Below, in pieces: positions 36,884-46,328 of a DNA stretch of 64,000 nucleotides (the first letter of the stretch is position 1; each line of letters starts with the position of its first letter). This stretch comes from Kalmanozyma brasiliensis GHG001 (lineage: Eukaryota; Basidiomycota; Ustilaginomycetes; Ustilaginales). The translations under genes and the position numbers were made by a program. The stretch covers positions 1,116,001 to 1,180,000 of the forward strand of contig NW_015961959.1 in NCBI RefSeq assembly GCF_000497045.1. The letters are read 5' to 3'. Under the pieces are notes generated by a model that made no database searches, was not told where the DNA came from, and was given only the letters and a program-made list of their open reading frames with translations.

Positions 36884-39559
36884 ATGTCCGACGGGCCGTC
36901 TCGACCGGCGCACCGCGCCTCGCCCTCGACCTCCTCCACCGAACCAGGCCGCTGGTCACGATGGGGCAAGACAGCATTCGACAAATCCATCGTCGTCTCC
37001 GACTGGGCATCCGGCTATGCCAACGCCGCCTCTGCCAAGATGGGCGGCGAACGCTTCTGGCCCAAATCCAACGATTTTCCGGAAGAGATCGCCAAATGCG
37101 AGCGCATCCTCCGCGCCTTCACTGTGGAAGGCATCGAGACCAAGCCCTCCACCACCACATCCGAGGAGGGAGACATTGTGGTTGAGAAAGATCCCAAAGC
37201 GGACAGCTTCGTGCACAAAAAGCGCAAGGTGCTGCGGAAGATCCCGCCAGCCGTCATCAAGCGTGCGAAAGGGATCGTGATTTATACGGCGATGCGGTCG
37301 GGTATCGCCCCGTTCGGTGGGGCGGGTGGTGCAGGGTTGATGCTTGCTCGTCTCCCCGATAGCAGTTGGAGCGCACCCAGCTCGATATCTCCCAACAACC
37401 TCGCCGTCGGCCTGTTGCTCGGGTTCGACATCTTCGACGTCATCCTCGTCGTCAACTCGGATCGCGCAATGGAGAGCTTCAAATCGCACAAGGTCACTCT
37501 CGGAGCGGAAACGGCGGTTGCAGCAGGCCCCTTTGGCGCAGGCATCAGCGGCGAGATGGGTATCGATCGCAGTCCCGTCTTTTCGTACGTCCGATCGAGA
37601 GGGTTGTACGGAGGGGTGGAGGCGATGGCCCAAGCCTTTCTGCATCGCTTCGACGAGAACGAACGGATCTACTACTGGCCCGGTGTCACAGCGAGGGATA
37701 TTCTCGAGGGGAAAGTTCGGAAGCCACCCATCGTAGACCCCCTCTATCGCGCACTACGGGACGCAGAGACGGGCATCGCGCAGGGAGACTCGCTCGAACG
37801 GACAGTGTACGAGACAGTCCTCGCCCCGCCCAACAAGGCCGTCCGGTCGCTGGCGGCCGAGGAAAGCGCAGAACTGCTCGAGGACGGAGAGAGATTGAAG
37901 CTGCCTCCGACACCAGAGGAGTTGGAGGCCATGGAAGACGCAGGCATTCCGGACGAGTACGATTTGCAGATGGAAAAGATCGTCCAGGAGGAGGCGAGGT
38001 TGAAGGCGGAACAGGAGAAGAGGGAGATCATGGCGCTGCCACCGCCACCGCGGCATAAGAAGGTGGTGGGCGTGTTGCAGGCGAGAGGCTCGACAGCGCC
38101 AGGAAAGAGACGTGTGGCGCCGCCGATGCAGGATGGAAAGCCGGGTCGAAGAGTCGCCCCTCCACCGCTAGACGACGGTGAAAAGGCAGAGGTAGAGGGG
38201 GACGAGACGGTGCAGGCGGACGAAGAGAAGATGGACCTGATCGACCTGGACGAACCCGAAAAGCCAGCGTTGCCGGTTCGACCTCGGCACGACGCCGCCG
38301 TCTACAGTCTCGCAGACGAGCTGCAGCGGTCCAGCTTGGACGGCACCGTCGACGAAGCCAAGGCGATCAACTCTCACGCGGTCACAGAAACCGAAGCACC
38401 GTTGCTGGAAGAGCCCCTCGAAACCACAAAGGACGTTGGAATGCCAAAAGCGACAGCAGGAACAGATGGCGAGCCGGCTCCCCTGGTCGTCGCGCATTCG
38501 ATCTCCGAAGCATCCCGACCCAGCACACCCAAGACCGCCCTGCCTGATCTCTCGGGGGACACCATTTCCCGTTCATCCTCCCTCTCGCGCCCCTCTCGCC
38601 CACCTCGTCGTGCCGCAGCCACACCAACCATCACCACCGTCGCCCTCCCTTCCAACCCACCACGCCTACGCCTCTTCTTCGACTGGGACGAAACGATTAC
38701 CTCGCACGACACGCTTTCGCTCATTGCGCCGCCTGAGGGCGAGCAGGCGCACGGTACGGCGTTCTCCTCCTACACCACGGCCTACCTGTGCGATCTAGAG
38801 ACGTTCGAGTCGACCTTTGGAACACGAGAGACGTGGGATCGCCAGCTGGAGTTCCTGGGTCGGATCGATGAGGTTGAGCGGGCGTCTGTGGCGCGTGTCG
38901 AGTCGGGCGGGTTGTTCATCGGCATGTCGAAGCGTTCCCTTCTCGACCGAGCTGAACAGGTCGAATTCCGACACGGCTGGGACGCCTTCTACACGTGGTT
39001 GCAGGAGCAGGTGGAGACCGAAAGCGTGAGTGCGGACATCATCAGCGTCGGATGGTCCGCCGAGTTCATCCGTCACGCCATCGAGCGTGCCGCTGCCAAA
39101 GGCGTCATCGACAGGGTGTACGCAAACCAAGTCGAGATGGTGGACGAGGTGGCCACGGGCAAGTTGACCAAGAGCACACCGCTGTCGTTGGACGGAGAAC
39201 TGGGTGGGGTCAGGACCGGACTGGACAAGTTGAAGATCATGCAGTCGGTGATGAACGATGGCGAGGTCAAGGTGTACGTGGGCGACTCGGCCACGGATCT
39301 GCCGTGTCTCGTCAACGCCGATTTTGGATTGATCATGAAGCCGAACGAGAGCTTCGACGAGTCGTCGATTTATAAGGTCATTCAGCGGACTGGCCCGCCG
39401 GTCAAGAAGCTCTACAGGGAGGTCAAGGAGTTTGTGGAGTCGTATGCGAAGACAGAGACGGAAGACAAGGAAGGCGCTGTGCTGGTTCGGGTCGATGATT
39501 GGACCCAGGCGTTGGAGGTCATTCAGCACATCCAGGAGCATGTCGTAAAGCCGCAGTAG
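36884..39559 (+). CDS. SYLF domain fused to HAD phosphatase
   Basis: An 891-residue single-exon protein with two unrelated modules. Residues about 110-300 are a SYLF (Ysc84/DUF500) domain: RAKGIVIYTAMRSGI, a Gly-rich stretch GGAGGAGLMLAR, GLLLGFDIFDVILVV, then LGAETAVAAGPFGAG and the SPVFSYVRSRGLYGGV block; SYLF binds phosphoinositides and, in yeast Ysc84, actin. Residues 300-590 are a charged, Pro-rich linker with a coiled-coil stretch. From 596 a HAD phosphatase follows: motif I FFDWDETIT with D600 and D602, and motif IV YVGDSATDLPCL near 805. It resembles the fungal HAD group of yeast YNL010W. There is no stop or intron signal between modules, so the fusion looks real. Role unknown, possibly membrane-linked phosphatase. 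Confidence 0.85.
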   Translation: MSDGPSRPAHRASPSTSSTEPGRWSRWGKTAFDKSIVVSDWASGYANAASAKMGGERFWPKSNDFPEEIAKCERILRAFTVEGIETKPSTTTSEEGDIVVEKDPKADSFVHKKRKVLRKIPPAVIKRAKGIVIYTAMRSGIAPFGGAGGAGLMLARLPDSSWSAPSSISPNNLAVGLLLGFDIFDVILVVNSDRAMESFKSHKVTLGAETAVAAGPFGAGISGEMGIDRSPVFSYVRSRGLYGGVEAMAQAFLHRFDENERIYYWPGVTARDILEGKVRKPPIVDPLYRALRDAETGIAQGDSLERTVYETVLAPPNKAVRSLAAEESAELLEDGERLKLPPTPEELEAMEDAGIPDEYDLQMEKIVQEEARLKAEQEKREIMALPPPPRHKKVVGVLQARGSTAPGKRRVAPPMQDGKPGRRVAPPPLDDGEKAEVEGDETVQADEEKMDLIDLDEPEKPALPVRPRHDAAVYSLADELQRSSLDGTVDEAKAINSHAVTETEAPLLEEPLETTKDVGMPKATAGTDGEPAPLVVAHSISEASRPSTPKTALPDLSGDTISRSSSLSRPSRPPRRAAATPTITTVALPSNPPRLRLFFDWDETITSHDTLSLIAPPEGEQAHGTAFSSYTTAYLCDLETFESTFGTRETWDRQLEFLGRIDEVERASVARVESGGLFIGMSKRSLLDRAEQVEFRHGWDAFYTWLQEQVETESVSADIISVGWSAEFIRHAIERAAAKGVIDRVYANQVEMVDEVATGKLTKSTPLSLDGELGGVRTGLDKLKIMQSVMNDGEVKVYVGDSATDLPCLVNADFGLIMKPNESFDESSIYKVIQRTGPPVKKLYREVKEFVESYAKTETEDKEGAVLVRVDDWTQALEVIQHIQEHVVKPQ

Positions 39560-39615
39560 ATTGCAATCAAGACAGCTTTGAGTTGGAATGCCGATTTGCA
39601 TGACAGCGGGCCGCG

Positions 39616-41304
39616 TCAATGGTGAATGCCGAGCTTGGAGAGTAGTGCTTTTCCCTTGCTCGGCTTTTCAGGCTGGCCATTGCCACTCGAGCCTCCAGCT
39701 TGCTGCGACTGCATCTGCGCCTGTGGGTAAGGTTGCTGCTGTGGTCTAGAAGTCGAGATGGGTCGCTGTGGCACGCTTGGCTTCGCGGGTACATGCAACG
39801 AGCTTGACCCTGCACTCGCTGCTGATGTAGATGCCGGATGAGCGTCGTCGTGCTTCTTTGGCTCGAGCTCGCCGATCCTTTCCTTCGAGAGAATGATCTT
39901 GAGCTTGCTTGGCGGCTGATACGGCGCTGCTGAGGAACGCGGACCCGGACTGCTGCTGGGTCGTGAGCCCGGAGGTGCTCCGCTGGGGGAGGGCGGATTC
40001 AACTTGATGATTCGCTTCTTCGGCGTTGCGTCCGCTGGCGGCGATGCTGGCGCAGTGGGCTGATCATCGAGCGTCTGAACGTACTGGTACAGCTCGTCTT
40101 CGATGGCGCTGCTGTTGGCGGGTCGACCGTAGACGGTTCCTTTCGCGTCGTCGGGAAGTCGATAGTAGGCTGCTTTGATAGCTGCTGCCACTTGCACAAC
40201 CTTCGGTGTGGTCTCAGCCGAGTCCGATAGAAGGGTGATGAGGTACATTGATCTCCCCTGCCCGTCGCATCGTAGCATCTGGATCGCATCGTGCACATAG
40301 TCGTCGGTCGAGCCCCATTTCGTGATGAGCAACTCGTTGGGTTCCAGATTTGCGATACGGTCCACAGTTGCGACGTCGACATCAGGATGTGACGGTGACG
40401 CTCTTTCGCCGCCTGGCAAGACTGCTGTCGAGTTGGCTCGCGCGCCTCCTGTTCCATGCCGTGCCTCCGCCTCCTGCCACGCCGAGCTGAAGCCTTGCGT
40501 GCTCAGGTCGGTCGGAATACCGTTGCTGCAAATGTACAAGTTTCGCTCACCGCGCGATGCAATCTTGTCATCGTACTCTTGGTCGAGCAGAGCGCTAAGG
40601 CTCATGACCAACGCTACTTCGAGTCCCTTTTTGTCCTGAATATCGAGCCGATCGATGTTGTAGTCCATGAGCTGTAGAGCGCCTGGCTTGCCCTTCCCCG
40701 CTGGTGGACGATATTGCGCCGCTAGCACATTTGGATCCGGCTTGCGGATCACTTCGCAGACATACGTTGACTGCGTAGAGGAGCCTCGGGACGGGCCGCC
40801 TTCGCGCTTCCACGAGAACTCCTCCGCGCTGTGTGATGTGGTATCGCCAAATTGGAAACGCCAGGCTTGTTGAAAGGTCATGGTGCGCTTTTCGAGCTCC
40901 ACCTCGCCGTCAGGATTGAAGAGCAAGATCTGCTTCCTTTTTGCGCTGTTAATATTGGGCTGAGATATCGAAGCGAGTAAGATATCGCTGACGAGACCGT
41001 CGAGTAGGATCGTGCTGTATTGGGTGTGATTGACAGCTCGAACCCTCGTGTAGCTAGGCGTCTGCTTGGAGAAGTCGTTGGACTCGAGTGCGAGGGCTCG
41101 CTGAGCACCAACGTCAGGGATGGTGCCACTGAAAGGTGTGATCTTGGAGCTGCTCGACGACGCACCAACTACATCATCCTTGGAGGGGAGGGGAGGAGCG
41201 GAGCTGAAGCTCGAGCCTGCCGAAGTGGGATAGATGTCTACGATCCATGGTTCGTCTCTTCTCCGGACGAAGTGGAGCGTGAAGAGCGCCGCGTCGAGAG
41301 CCAT
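39616..41304 (-). CDS. Conserved fungal protein of unknown function
   Basis: A 562-residue protein I do not recognise. Residues 1-310 have beta-rich, conserved-looking sequence with blocks such as WRFQFGDTTSHSAEEFSWKRE (the RFQFGD part is typical of ligand or lipid-binding beta-barrels) and LQLMDYNIDRLDIQDKKG, which loosely recall tubby-C2/LURP-type folds. Residues 380-560 are low-complexity, rich in Pro, Ser and Gln, with a basic patch KKRIIKLNPPSPSG and a second basic block at the end (KPSKGKALLSKLGIHH). No signal peptide or membrane segment. It is tail-to-tail with the SYLF-HAD gene, 56 bases apart. Structure prediction would settle the fold. Confidence 0.65.
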   Translation of the reverse strand: MALDAALFTLHFVRRRDEPWIVDIYPTSAGSSFSSAPPLPSKDDVVGASSSSSKITPFSGTIPDVGAQRALALESNDFSKQTPSYTRVRAVNHTQYSTILLDGLVSDILLASISQPNINSAKRKQILLFNPDGEVELEKRTMTFQQAWRFQFGDTTSHSAEEFSWKREGGPSRGSSTQSTYVCEVIRKPDPNVLAAQYRPPAGKGKPGALQLMDYNIDRLDIQDKKGLEVALVMSLSALLDQEYDDKIASRGERNLYICSNGIPTDLSTQGFSSAWQEAEARHGTGGARANSTAVLPGGERASPSHPDVDVATVDRIANLEPNELLITKWGSTDDYVHDAIQMLRCDGQGRSMYLITLLSDSAETTPKVVQVAAAIKAAYYRLPDDAKGTVYGRPANSSAIEDELYQYVQTLDDQPTAPASPPADATPKKRIIKLNPPSPSGAPPGSRPSSSPGPRSSAAPYQPPSKLKIILSKERIGELEPKKHDDAHPASTSAASAGSSSLHVPAKPSVPQRPISTSRPQQQPYPQAQMQSQQAGGSSGNGQPEKPSKGKALLSKLGIHH

Positions 41305-41641
41305 GATGCAAGGCCGAGAGCTGCAGCAAGAGCGAGAAGTCCCGGTGAGTAGCTATGTGGTAGGAAAGGAAGCTGGTGAACATCAACCTCTCTCGTTACG
41401 TATGGAGCAAGAGCTGAGCGAGACCCAATGCTGAGCGGAGGCTGTGTGGTCAGTAGGAAAGCAAGGATTCAGGGTCCACTCAAAAGCTTAAAGTGGGCAT
41501 CCGCTCTGCACAGCCCTTCTTGGCAGACGAGTTTAACTTTCCGCCAATTTTCTCTGCCATTGCTCCACATCCAAGGCCAAAGTCGACATCTTCAGTCTTC
41601 TTGTCGTTTCGACATCAGCTTACAGACTCAGCTCATACATC
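41305..41641. other. Divergent promoter region
   Basis: A 337-base region between the start of the unknown 562-residue protein and the start of the small mitochondrial-type gene. It should hold both promoters; nothing else is seen. Confidence 0.45.
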
Positions 41642-42265
41642 ATGATTGCTTCAAGGATACAGCAACGAGCCTCAACCTCACTGCTTGCGACGGCAGCCTC
41701 ACGCAGACTCAATTCGACAACTTCGAGGGCCGCTGCTCCAGGGGCAAGACCATCCTCAACAAAAGGACAAGGCTTGGATCGGCCGCAAGCCATTCTGTGG
41801 GGGTGAGCTTCCTCCTCGCATCTAGACCCATCCTTGGCGTGCTACTGACTTGATCCTTATCCGCTCTTGCCTGCTACAGATGGGCCGCGCTAATCGTAGT
41901 CGCCGGCTTCGGTTACTACACGGTCAAGTCGAACAACACGGCCAAGAAGCGCGACTTCATGATCAAGCAAGGTCAGCTGCAACAGCAGAGGAGCGCAGTC
42001 ACTGATGGAGATCAGCCCGCAGCAACTTCGACACCTGTTCGTGAGTATCGCCTTGACTATCTCGAATGCGAGGAAAGGCCGAAGAGACGCGTGCTGACCT
42101 TTCCGACGATTGCATCTGCGTCCCGACACAGTCATGTCCTCAACAAACCAAGAGAAATACGCTCAGTCGCCGCTGCAAAGCTTGACAGCGGCGTTCAATC
42201 GGCAGACGACGCAACGTTCGCGGAACACAGATGCATCTCGATCTAATGGGGGCCGAGACGAGTAA
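41642..42265 (+). CDS. Small mitochondrial-type single-pass membrane protein (three exons)
   Basis: A predicted 151-residue protein assembled from exons 41642-41802, 41880-42040 and 42132-42265. Introns are 77 and 91 bases with GTGAGC/CTACAG and GTGAGT/CACAG ends, and all three exons stay in frame to a stop at 42263-42265. The first exon encodes an Arg/Ser/Ala-rich stretch of about 50 residues with almost no acidic residue, typical of a mitochondrial presequence. The second begins with one membrane helix (WAALIVVAGFGYYTV) followed by basic KKRD and a Gln-rich helix. The tail is polar. I do not recognise the family; inner-membrane location is inference. Because exons are short, frame-based gene finding would miss it. 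Confidence 0.65.
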
Positions 42266-42672
42266 TTGGAAGCCTTGCGAGCATCTTTCCTGCCCATCGA
42301 CTGGTTCGTGCTTTCTCGATGTAACGCCTGTGCTCCTGCACCCGTCTAGTCGAGTCTTGATCTTTCTTCATGAGCAGGATTGTGATCGCGGAGGATCGAG
42401 AAGGAGAAGGCATAACGAGGGAAGAACGTCCCCGATGCGCGCCCCGATATCGTCGCGCGAGGGTCCAGCGAGCCGGATCTTGGCAAAAACCTAAACCGGG
42501 CCGCGGCTTCCAACCTGCCCGAACAGACAAGGTGTGCATGCCGACCTTCGCTGTCCCCCTTCCTCACGCCTCACCTTCGGATCACACACCTCGCCTCCTG
42601 ACCACACGCTTCACCTTCTGACTACACACATTTTGAATCGACGGCCACCACGTCCACCGCACAGATCTCGAC
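42266..42672. other. Intergenic region before the dienoyl-CoA isomerase gene
   Basis: A 407-base stretch between two plus-strand genes. The last 130 bases are CT-rich and contain three near-repeats of a short CACACGCCTCACCTTC-like unit (around 42560-42630). No gene recognised. Confidence 0.45.
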
Positions 42673-43696
42673 ATGTCATTCCCTCAACCCTACGCCGGCT
42701 ATCCAGACGCCAAGTACCACAAGCTCACGCTCGCTGCGGACGGAGTCCTTCTCCTCTCCTTCAACCGACCACCTGTCAACGCATGGATCGATCCCAAGTG
42801 GCAGGAGCTTACCCGCATTCTTCGTACAGCTCGTGACGATGGCGATGTCTGCGCCATCGTGGTTGCTGGTGAGGGACGGTGCTTCACCGCGGGTCTCGAT
42901 CTGAACGAGCAATCCCTCGCCAAGATCGTGGCCGACCAGCCGGATGCCGCACGCAAAGCCCTCGTCATGCGCTCCCACATTCGTGATTTCCAAGAGGCAA
43001 TTTCGTGGTTCGAGTACGTCGAAAAGCCGGTGATCGCTGCTGCACACGGTGTGGCGTACGGGTTGGCAATCGATATTATGAGCGCATGCGACATCAGGTA
43101 TGCCACCAAGACGACCAAGTTCAGCATCAAGGAGGTCGATGCAGGACTGGCGGCAGACATAGGCACTCTCCAAAGGTTCCCAAAAATAGTCGGAAACGAT
43201 TCGCTAGCCCGTGAGTTATGCTTCAGTGCTAGGGAATTTGATTCTGCTGAAGCTAGGGAGATTGGGTTCCTGAGTAAGGTCGTTGATGGTGGAAGGGAGG
43301 AAGTTGTTGGTAAGTCCACCTCGTACCGGCACAAGCATACATGGGAGATCAACAAACTGACAGCTGGACCTCTTTCGATCTCGTCCGCAGACGCTGCCGT
43401 CAAGACAGCCTCTATTATCGCCTCCAAGGCACCCGTCGCCGTTCGAGGTACCAAGATCTTCCTCCTGCACAGCCGAGACCACACGTACGTGCTCCGTATG
43501 CATGTGACAAATCCTGTCAAGCTCTTTGCTGATCTTTCTGCTGATCCTTTATGTGCCTCGTCTACCCCCTCACAGCGTCGAAGAAGGGCTTCGATACACA
43601 ACGGCGCTCAACTCGGCCCTGCTGCAGTCGGACGACATGCCCGTGGCCATGCTCGCGGTTATGCAGAAAAAGACGCCCAAGTTTGCCAAGCTCTGA
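42673..43696 (+). CDS. Peroxisomal delta3,5-delta2,4-dienoyl-CoA isomerase (three exons)
   Basis: A 283-residue enoyl-CoA hydratase/isomerase family protein, made from exons 42673-43309, 43391-43484 and 43576-43696 (introns 81 and 91 bases, GTAAGT and GTACGT donors). The substrate-binding oxyanion block is AGEGRCFTAGLDL. The three acidic residues of the ECH1 type are present: Asp in SACDIRY, Glu in SIKEVDAG and Asp in AADIGTLQR. After splicing the LLHSRDHTVEEGL block matches animal ECH1. The protein ends in AKL, an accepted PTS1 peroxisome signal. The enzyme moves double bonds so that odd-position unsaturated fatty acids can enter beta-oxidation. Without splicing the frame ends in unrelated sequence and the AKL is missed. 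Confidence 0.9.
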
Positions 43697-43993
43697 GGCT
43701 GCGCCACCTTCGTGAGTGCTCTCTGTGGAATGTATTGCAGGTCGTTGTCTCGTCAATGTATCGATCGAAGCAATGTTGCTGTTGGCTCACATGAGGAGAC
43801 GACGAGCCGAGGTGTGTGGACCCTGAGCCGGCTGAGCTGTGACCTCGAAAATGCGGGTTTTGACCCCTCGACAACCAATTCTTCTGATCCATTTCTAAGC
43901 TCGCATCTTACCAACCGTCCACCATCAGCGGCCTCGTCCGCATTGACATCCACCCCACCTCACACTCACCCTTCCTCCATCACAGCATCCACC

Positions 43994-45145
43994 ATGGGCG
44001 ATTCATCGTACAAAGGCGTCTCCGCATCGCAAGACTCTCGCTTTACGGATAAGCAATCCGTCCTGCTGCGCAAGCTCACCTTCCCCGCCTCCTTCTCTAC
44101 CAAAGTCGACATGACCCGAGTCGAACTTTCGGTGATCCGCCCTTGGATCTCGCGCCGCATCACTACGCTGCTGGGCTTCGAGGACGATGTGGTGCTCGAG
44201 TACGCCACCGGCATGTTGGAGGAGGAGCGCTTTCCGGATCCGAGGAAGGTGCAGATCCAGCTTATGGGCTTTTTGGAGGGCCAAACGGCGGGGTTTATGG
44301 AGGAGCTGTGGGAGCTGTTGGTGAGCGCACAGGAGAGTGTGGGGGGTGTACCGAGGAGGTTTGTGGAGGAGAAGAAGGAGGAGTTGCGCGTCAAGAGGGA
44401 GGAGGGAGAGAGGGTTGTTAGAGAGGCTAGGGAGAGGGCGGCGAGGGCGGCCGAGGCGGGAGGCGCGAGGGGACAGGAGGGAAAGAGACGGTCGAGGTGG
44501 GATGCCGGCCCGACATCGTCGACTTCGGACAGTGTAGCAGTGGACACGAGGCCACCAGCATATGGTGCGGACAGAAGACTCAACAACGGAGGCGAGTATC
44601 GCAGGCGGGAACCGCCAAGCAGGTCCGAATGGAACCGCCGCCGAGACGATGACCACCGCAATGGTACGCAGCGCAGTCGAGACTCAGGCTGGGGATCTCG
44701 AGCTCCTCCACCGCCTCGCGAAGACACCGCCTTCCGTGACAGTCAGACCCGTCGCTCGCCCTCGCCTCCACCACGCCATCGACGAAGATCGCCGTCCCCA
44801 CCGCCACGACAGCGAGACCCTCCGCGCACGCGGTCAAGATCTCGCTCGGTCACGCCAGACTATCGTGCGGAGATGCGTGACCGTAAACAACGAGATCGTC
44901 CTTCAAAGGGCACTGCTGACTCTCTCGAGCACGACGATCGGCATTCGCGAGCGCGGGAGGACGAAAGCGGTCGGCGTGAACGTCGGCGGGATCGAGATAC
45001 ACAAGGTCGGGCTGTCGAGGCGGAAGGTTCCAGGAGAAAGCCTCCGCGAGAAGACGATCGCGAGGAAGAGGCAGAGCGGGAAAGAGACCTCAGAGACAAG
45101 CTTCTGCGCGCAAAGGCTTCCCGCAGCTCCCAGCGCTCCGATTGA
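43994..45145 (+). CDS. PWI-domain RS-rich splicing factor (SRRM1-like)
   Basis: A 383-residue protein. Residues 20-110 form a PWI domain, with VIRPWISRRITTLLGFEDDVV carrying the name-giving Pro-Trp-Ile and LMGFLEGQTAGFMEELWELL closing it (both are family blocks). It binds nucleic acid in pre-mRNA processing factors such as SRm160/SRRM1. A charged helix follows (EEKKEELRVKREEGERVV), then a long Arg/Ser/Pro/Asp-rich tail with RRSPSPPPRHRRRSPSPPPR-type repeats, the usual RS domain of splicing coactivators in nuclear speckles. The start at 43994 (MGDSSYKGVS) is chosen because conserved sequence begins there; an in-frame ATG at 43712 would overlap the end region of the previous gene's transcript. 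Confidence 0.88.
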   Translation: MGDSSYKGVSASQDSRFTDKQSVLLRKLTFPASFSTKVDMTRVELSVIRPWISRRITTLLGFEDDVVLEYATGMLEEERFPDPRKVQIQLMGFLEGQTAGFMEELWELLVSAQESVGGVPRRFVEEKKEELRVKREEGERVVREARERAARAAEAGGARGQEGKRRSRWDAGPTSSTSDSVAVDTRPPAYGADRRLNNGGEYRRREPPSRSEWNRRRDDDHRNGTQRSRDSGWGSRAPPPPREDTAFRDSQTRRSPSPPPRHRRRSPSPPPRQRDPPRTRSRSRSVTPDYRAEMRDRKQRDRPSKGTADSLEHDDRHSRAREDESGRRERRRDRDTQGRAVEAEGSRRKPPREDDREEEAERERDLRDKLLRAKASRSSQRSD

Positions 45146-45231
45146 CCTTTGCAATCGCAACCTCGTCGATACCTCTCTCCGAATGTGCTAATAAGTCATG
45201 CCCATCGTGCGGAGAGTGGCAAGGGGAAGCT

Positions 45232-46080
45232 TCATCTGCGTTGCATGGTGTATATGTAGTGGTTGATCTGCGGTGCGTTCGGGTCGGATGCTTGGACCGG
45301 CACTGGGGTCTTGTTGACCAGTGTCCAGGGCCACGCCTCGACTTGCTCTTCCGTGCTTGCCTCTGAACCGGTCATAATGTCGTCCCAACGGTCCGCATTG
45401 TAGCTGTGACAGAGCCACAGCCCACCCGGTTTGACGAGCGCGCCGAGATGAACGCCCAGAACCTGCGTCGTCGCGACTCCGCCCGCTGTTGAGGCTACAC
45501 GGGCGTTGACCAAGGCTGTAAGTGCTGGGTGCGCCTCTGTCGGCACTGCCAGCGAGGTGAAAGGCACATCGTCCCCAGTGGATATCGAATCGGTCGTGCT
45601 CTTGTCCAACACGACATCGAACAGCTTCCCCTTCCCCAGTACCGCTTCCACCTGGCTCCAGTCGAGCAGGTCCATCACCTCATACTGCATCAGCTGCTCC
45701 TCTTGCTCGCCGATCTCTTCCAGGAACGCTCGCTCAGCCCATCGTTGAAACTCAACACTCCGCTCGGCAAAGTCGACATTGACGATTTGCCGCGCGCGAT
45801 CCTTCCAGTCACCCGGCGTCGTCTCGCGCCAATACCGCACGAGGTCGAGCGACAGCTGTGAGGTCCCTACGCCGATATGAAGAATGCGTATCGGCGGCGT
45901 GCGCGTGAGAAGGGTGGGTTCGGACGTGAGAAGCCCGAGCAGCGACGTCGAGGGGGAGAGCCATTCAAAGCCGGACTGCTCGCGCGGGTCGGTGGTGAAG
46001 CGGTCGTTCCAGTATGCAGAAGTGTGGTAGGACAGACCGGCGCTACCTGACGCGCGCGATCGAGGTGCGTCGGAGGCCAT
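45232..46080 (-). CDS. SAM-dependent methyltransferase, METTL13/EFM-type
   Basis: A 282-residue class I methyltransferase. The N-terminal YWNDRFTTDPREQSGFEWL segment is the preface typical of the METTL13/METTL10 group of lysine methyltransferases (translation elongation factor targets). Motif I, for S-adenosylmethionine, is ILHIGVGTSQLSLDL near residue 70. VNVDFAERSVEF is the acidic strand-2 loop. FDVVLDKSTTDSIST is the post-II block with the DKxTxD pattern of this group. GGLWLCHSYN closes the core. The substrate cannot be read from sequence; eEF1A-like targets are inference. It is convergent with the PWI gene, tails 86 bases apart. Confidence 0.82.
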   Translation of the reverse strand: MASDAPRSRASGSAGLSYHTSAYWNDRFTTDPREQSGFEWLSPSTSLLGLLTSEPTLLTRTPPIRILHIGVGTSQLSLDLVRYWRETTPGDWKDRARQIVNVDFAERSVEFQRWAERAFLEEIGEQEEQLMQYEVMDLLDWSQVEAVLGKGKLFDVVLDKSTTDSISTGDDVPFTSLAVPTEAHPALTALVNARVASTAGGVATTQVLGVHLGALVKPGGLWLCHSYNADRWDDIMTGSEASTEEQVEAWPWTLVNKTPVPVQASDPNAPQINHYIYTMQRR

Positions 46081-46328
46081 GGCGAGACGGGTCGATGGAT
46101 GACTTCGGTGATGGTGAGGAAGGATGGTGGGGAGGTGCGAAAGAAGATCTTCTCGTTTCAGGGTCCAGCCTTTTCAATCGCGGGAGGGATTTCCGCGGCA
46201 CGACGCTTCATCCTGTATCCATGGTCGGGTCAACACTCGCTCACACGCTGGTCATCGATAGCTCTACAGCCAGTCACGACGTTTCGAGATGCGATACAGG
46301 GTGATACAAATACAAATGCCACACACGC

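Noticed and set aside
43310..43794. The unspliced continuation of the dienoyl-CoA isomerase frame as the protein's C-terminus
   Set aside because: It reads into low-complexity Arg/Ala/His sequence with no family match, while two GT-AG introns give an ECH1-type ending and AKL.
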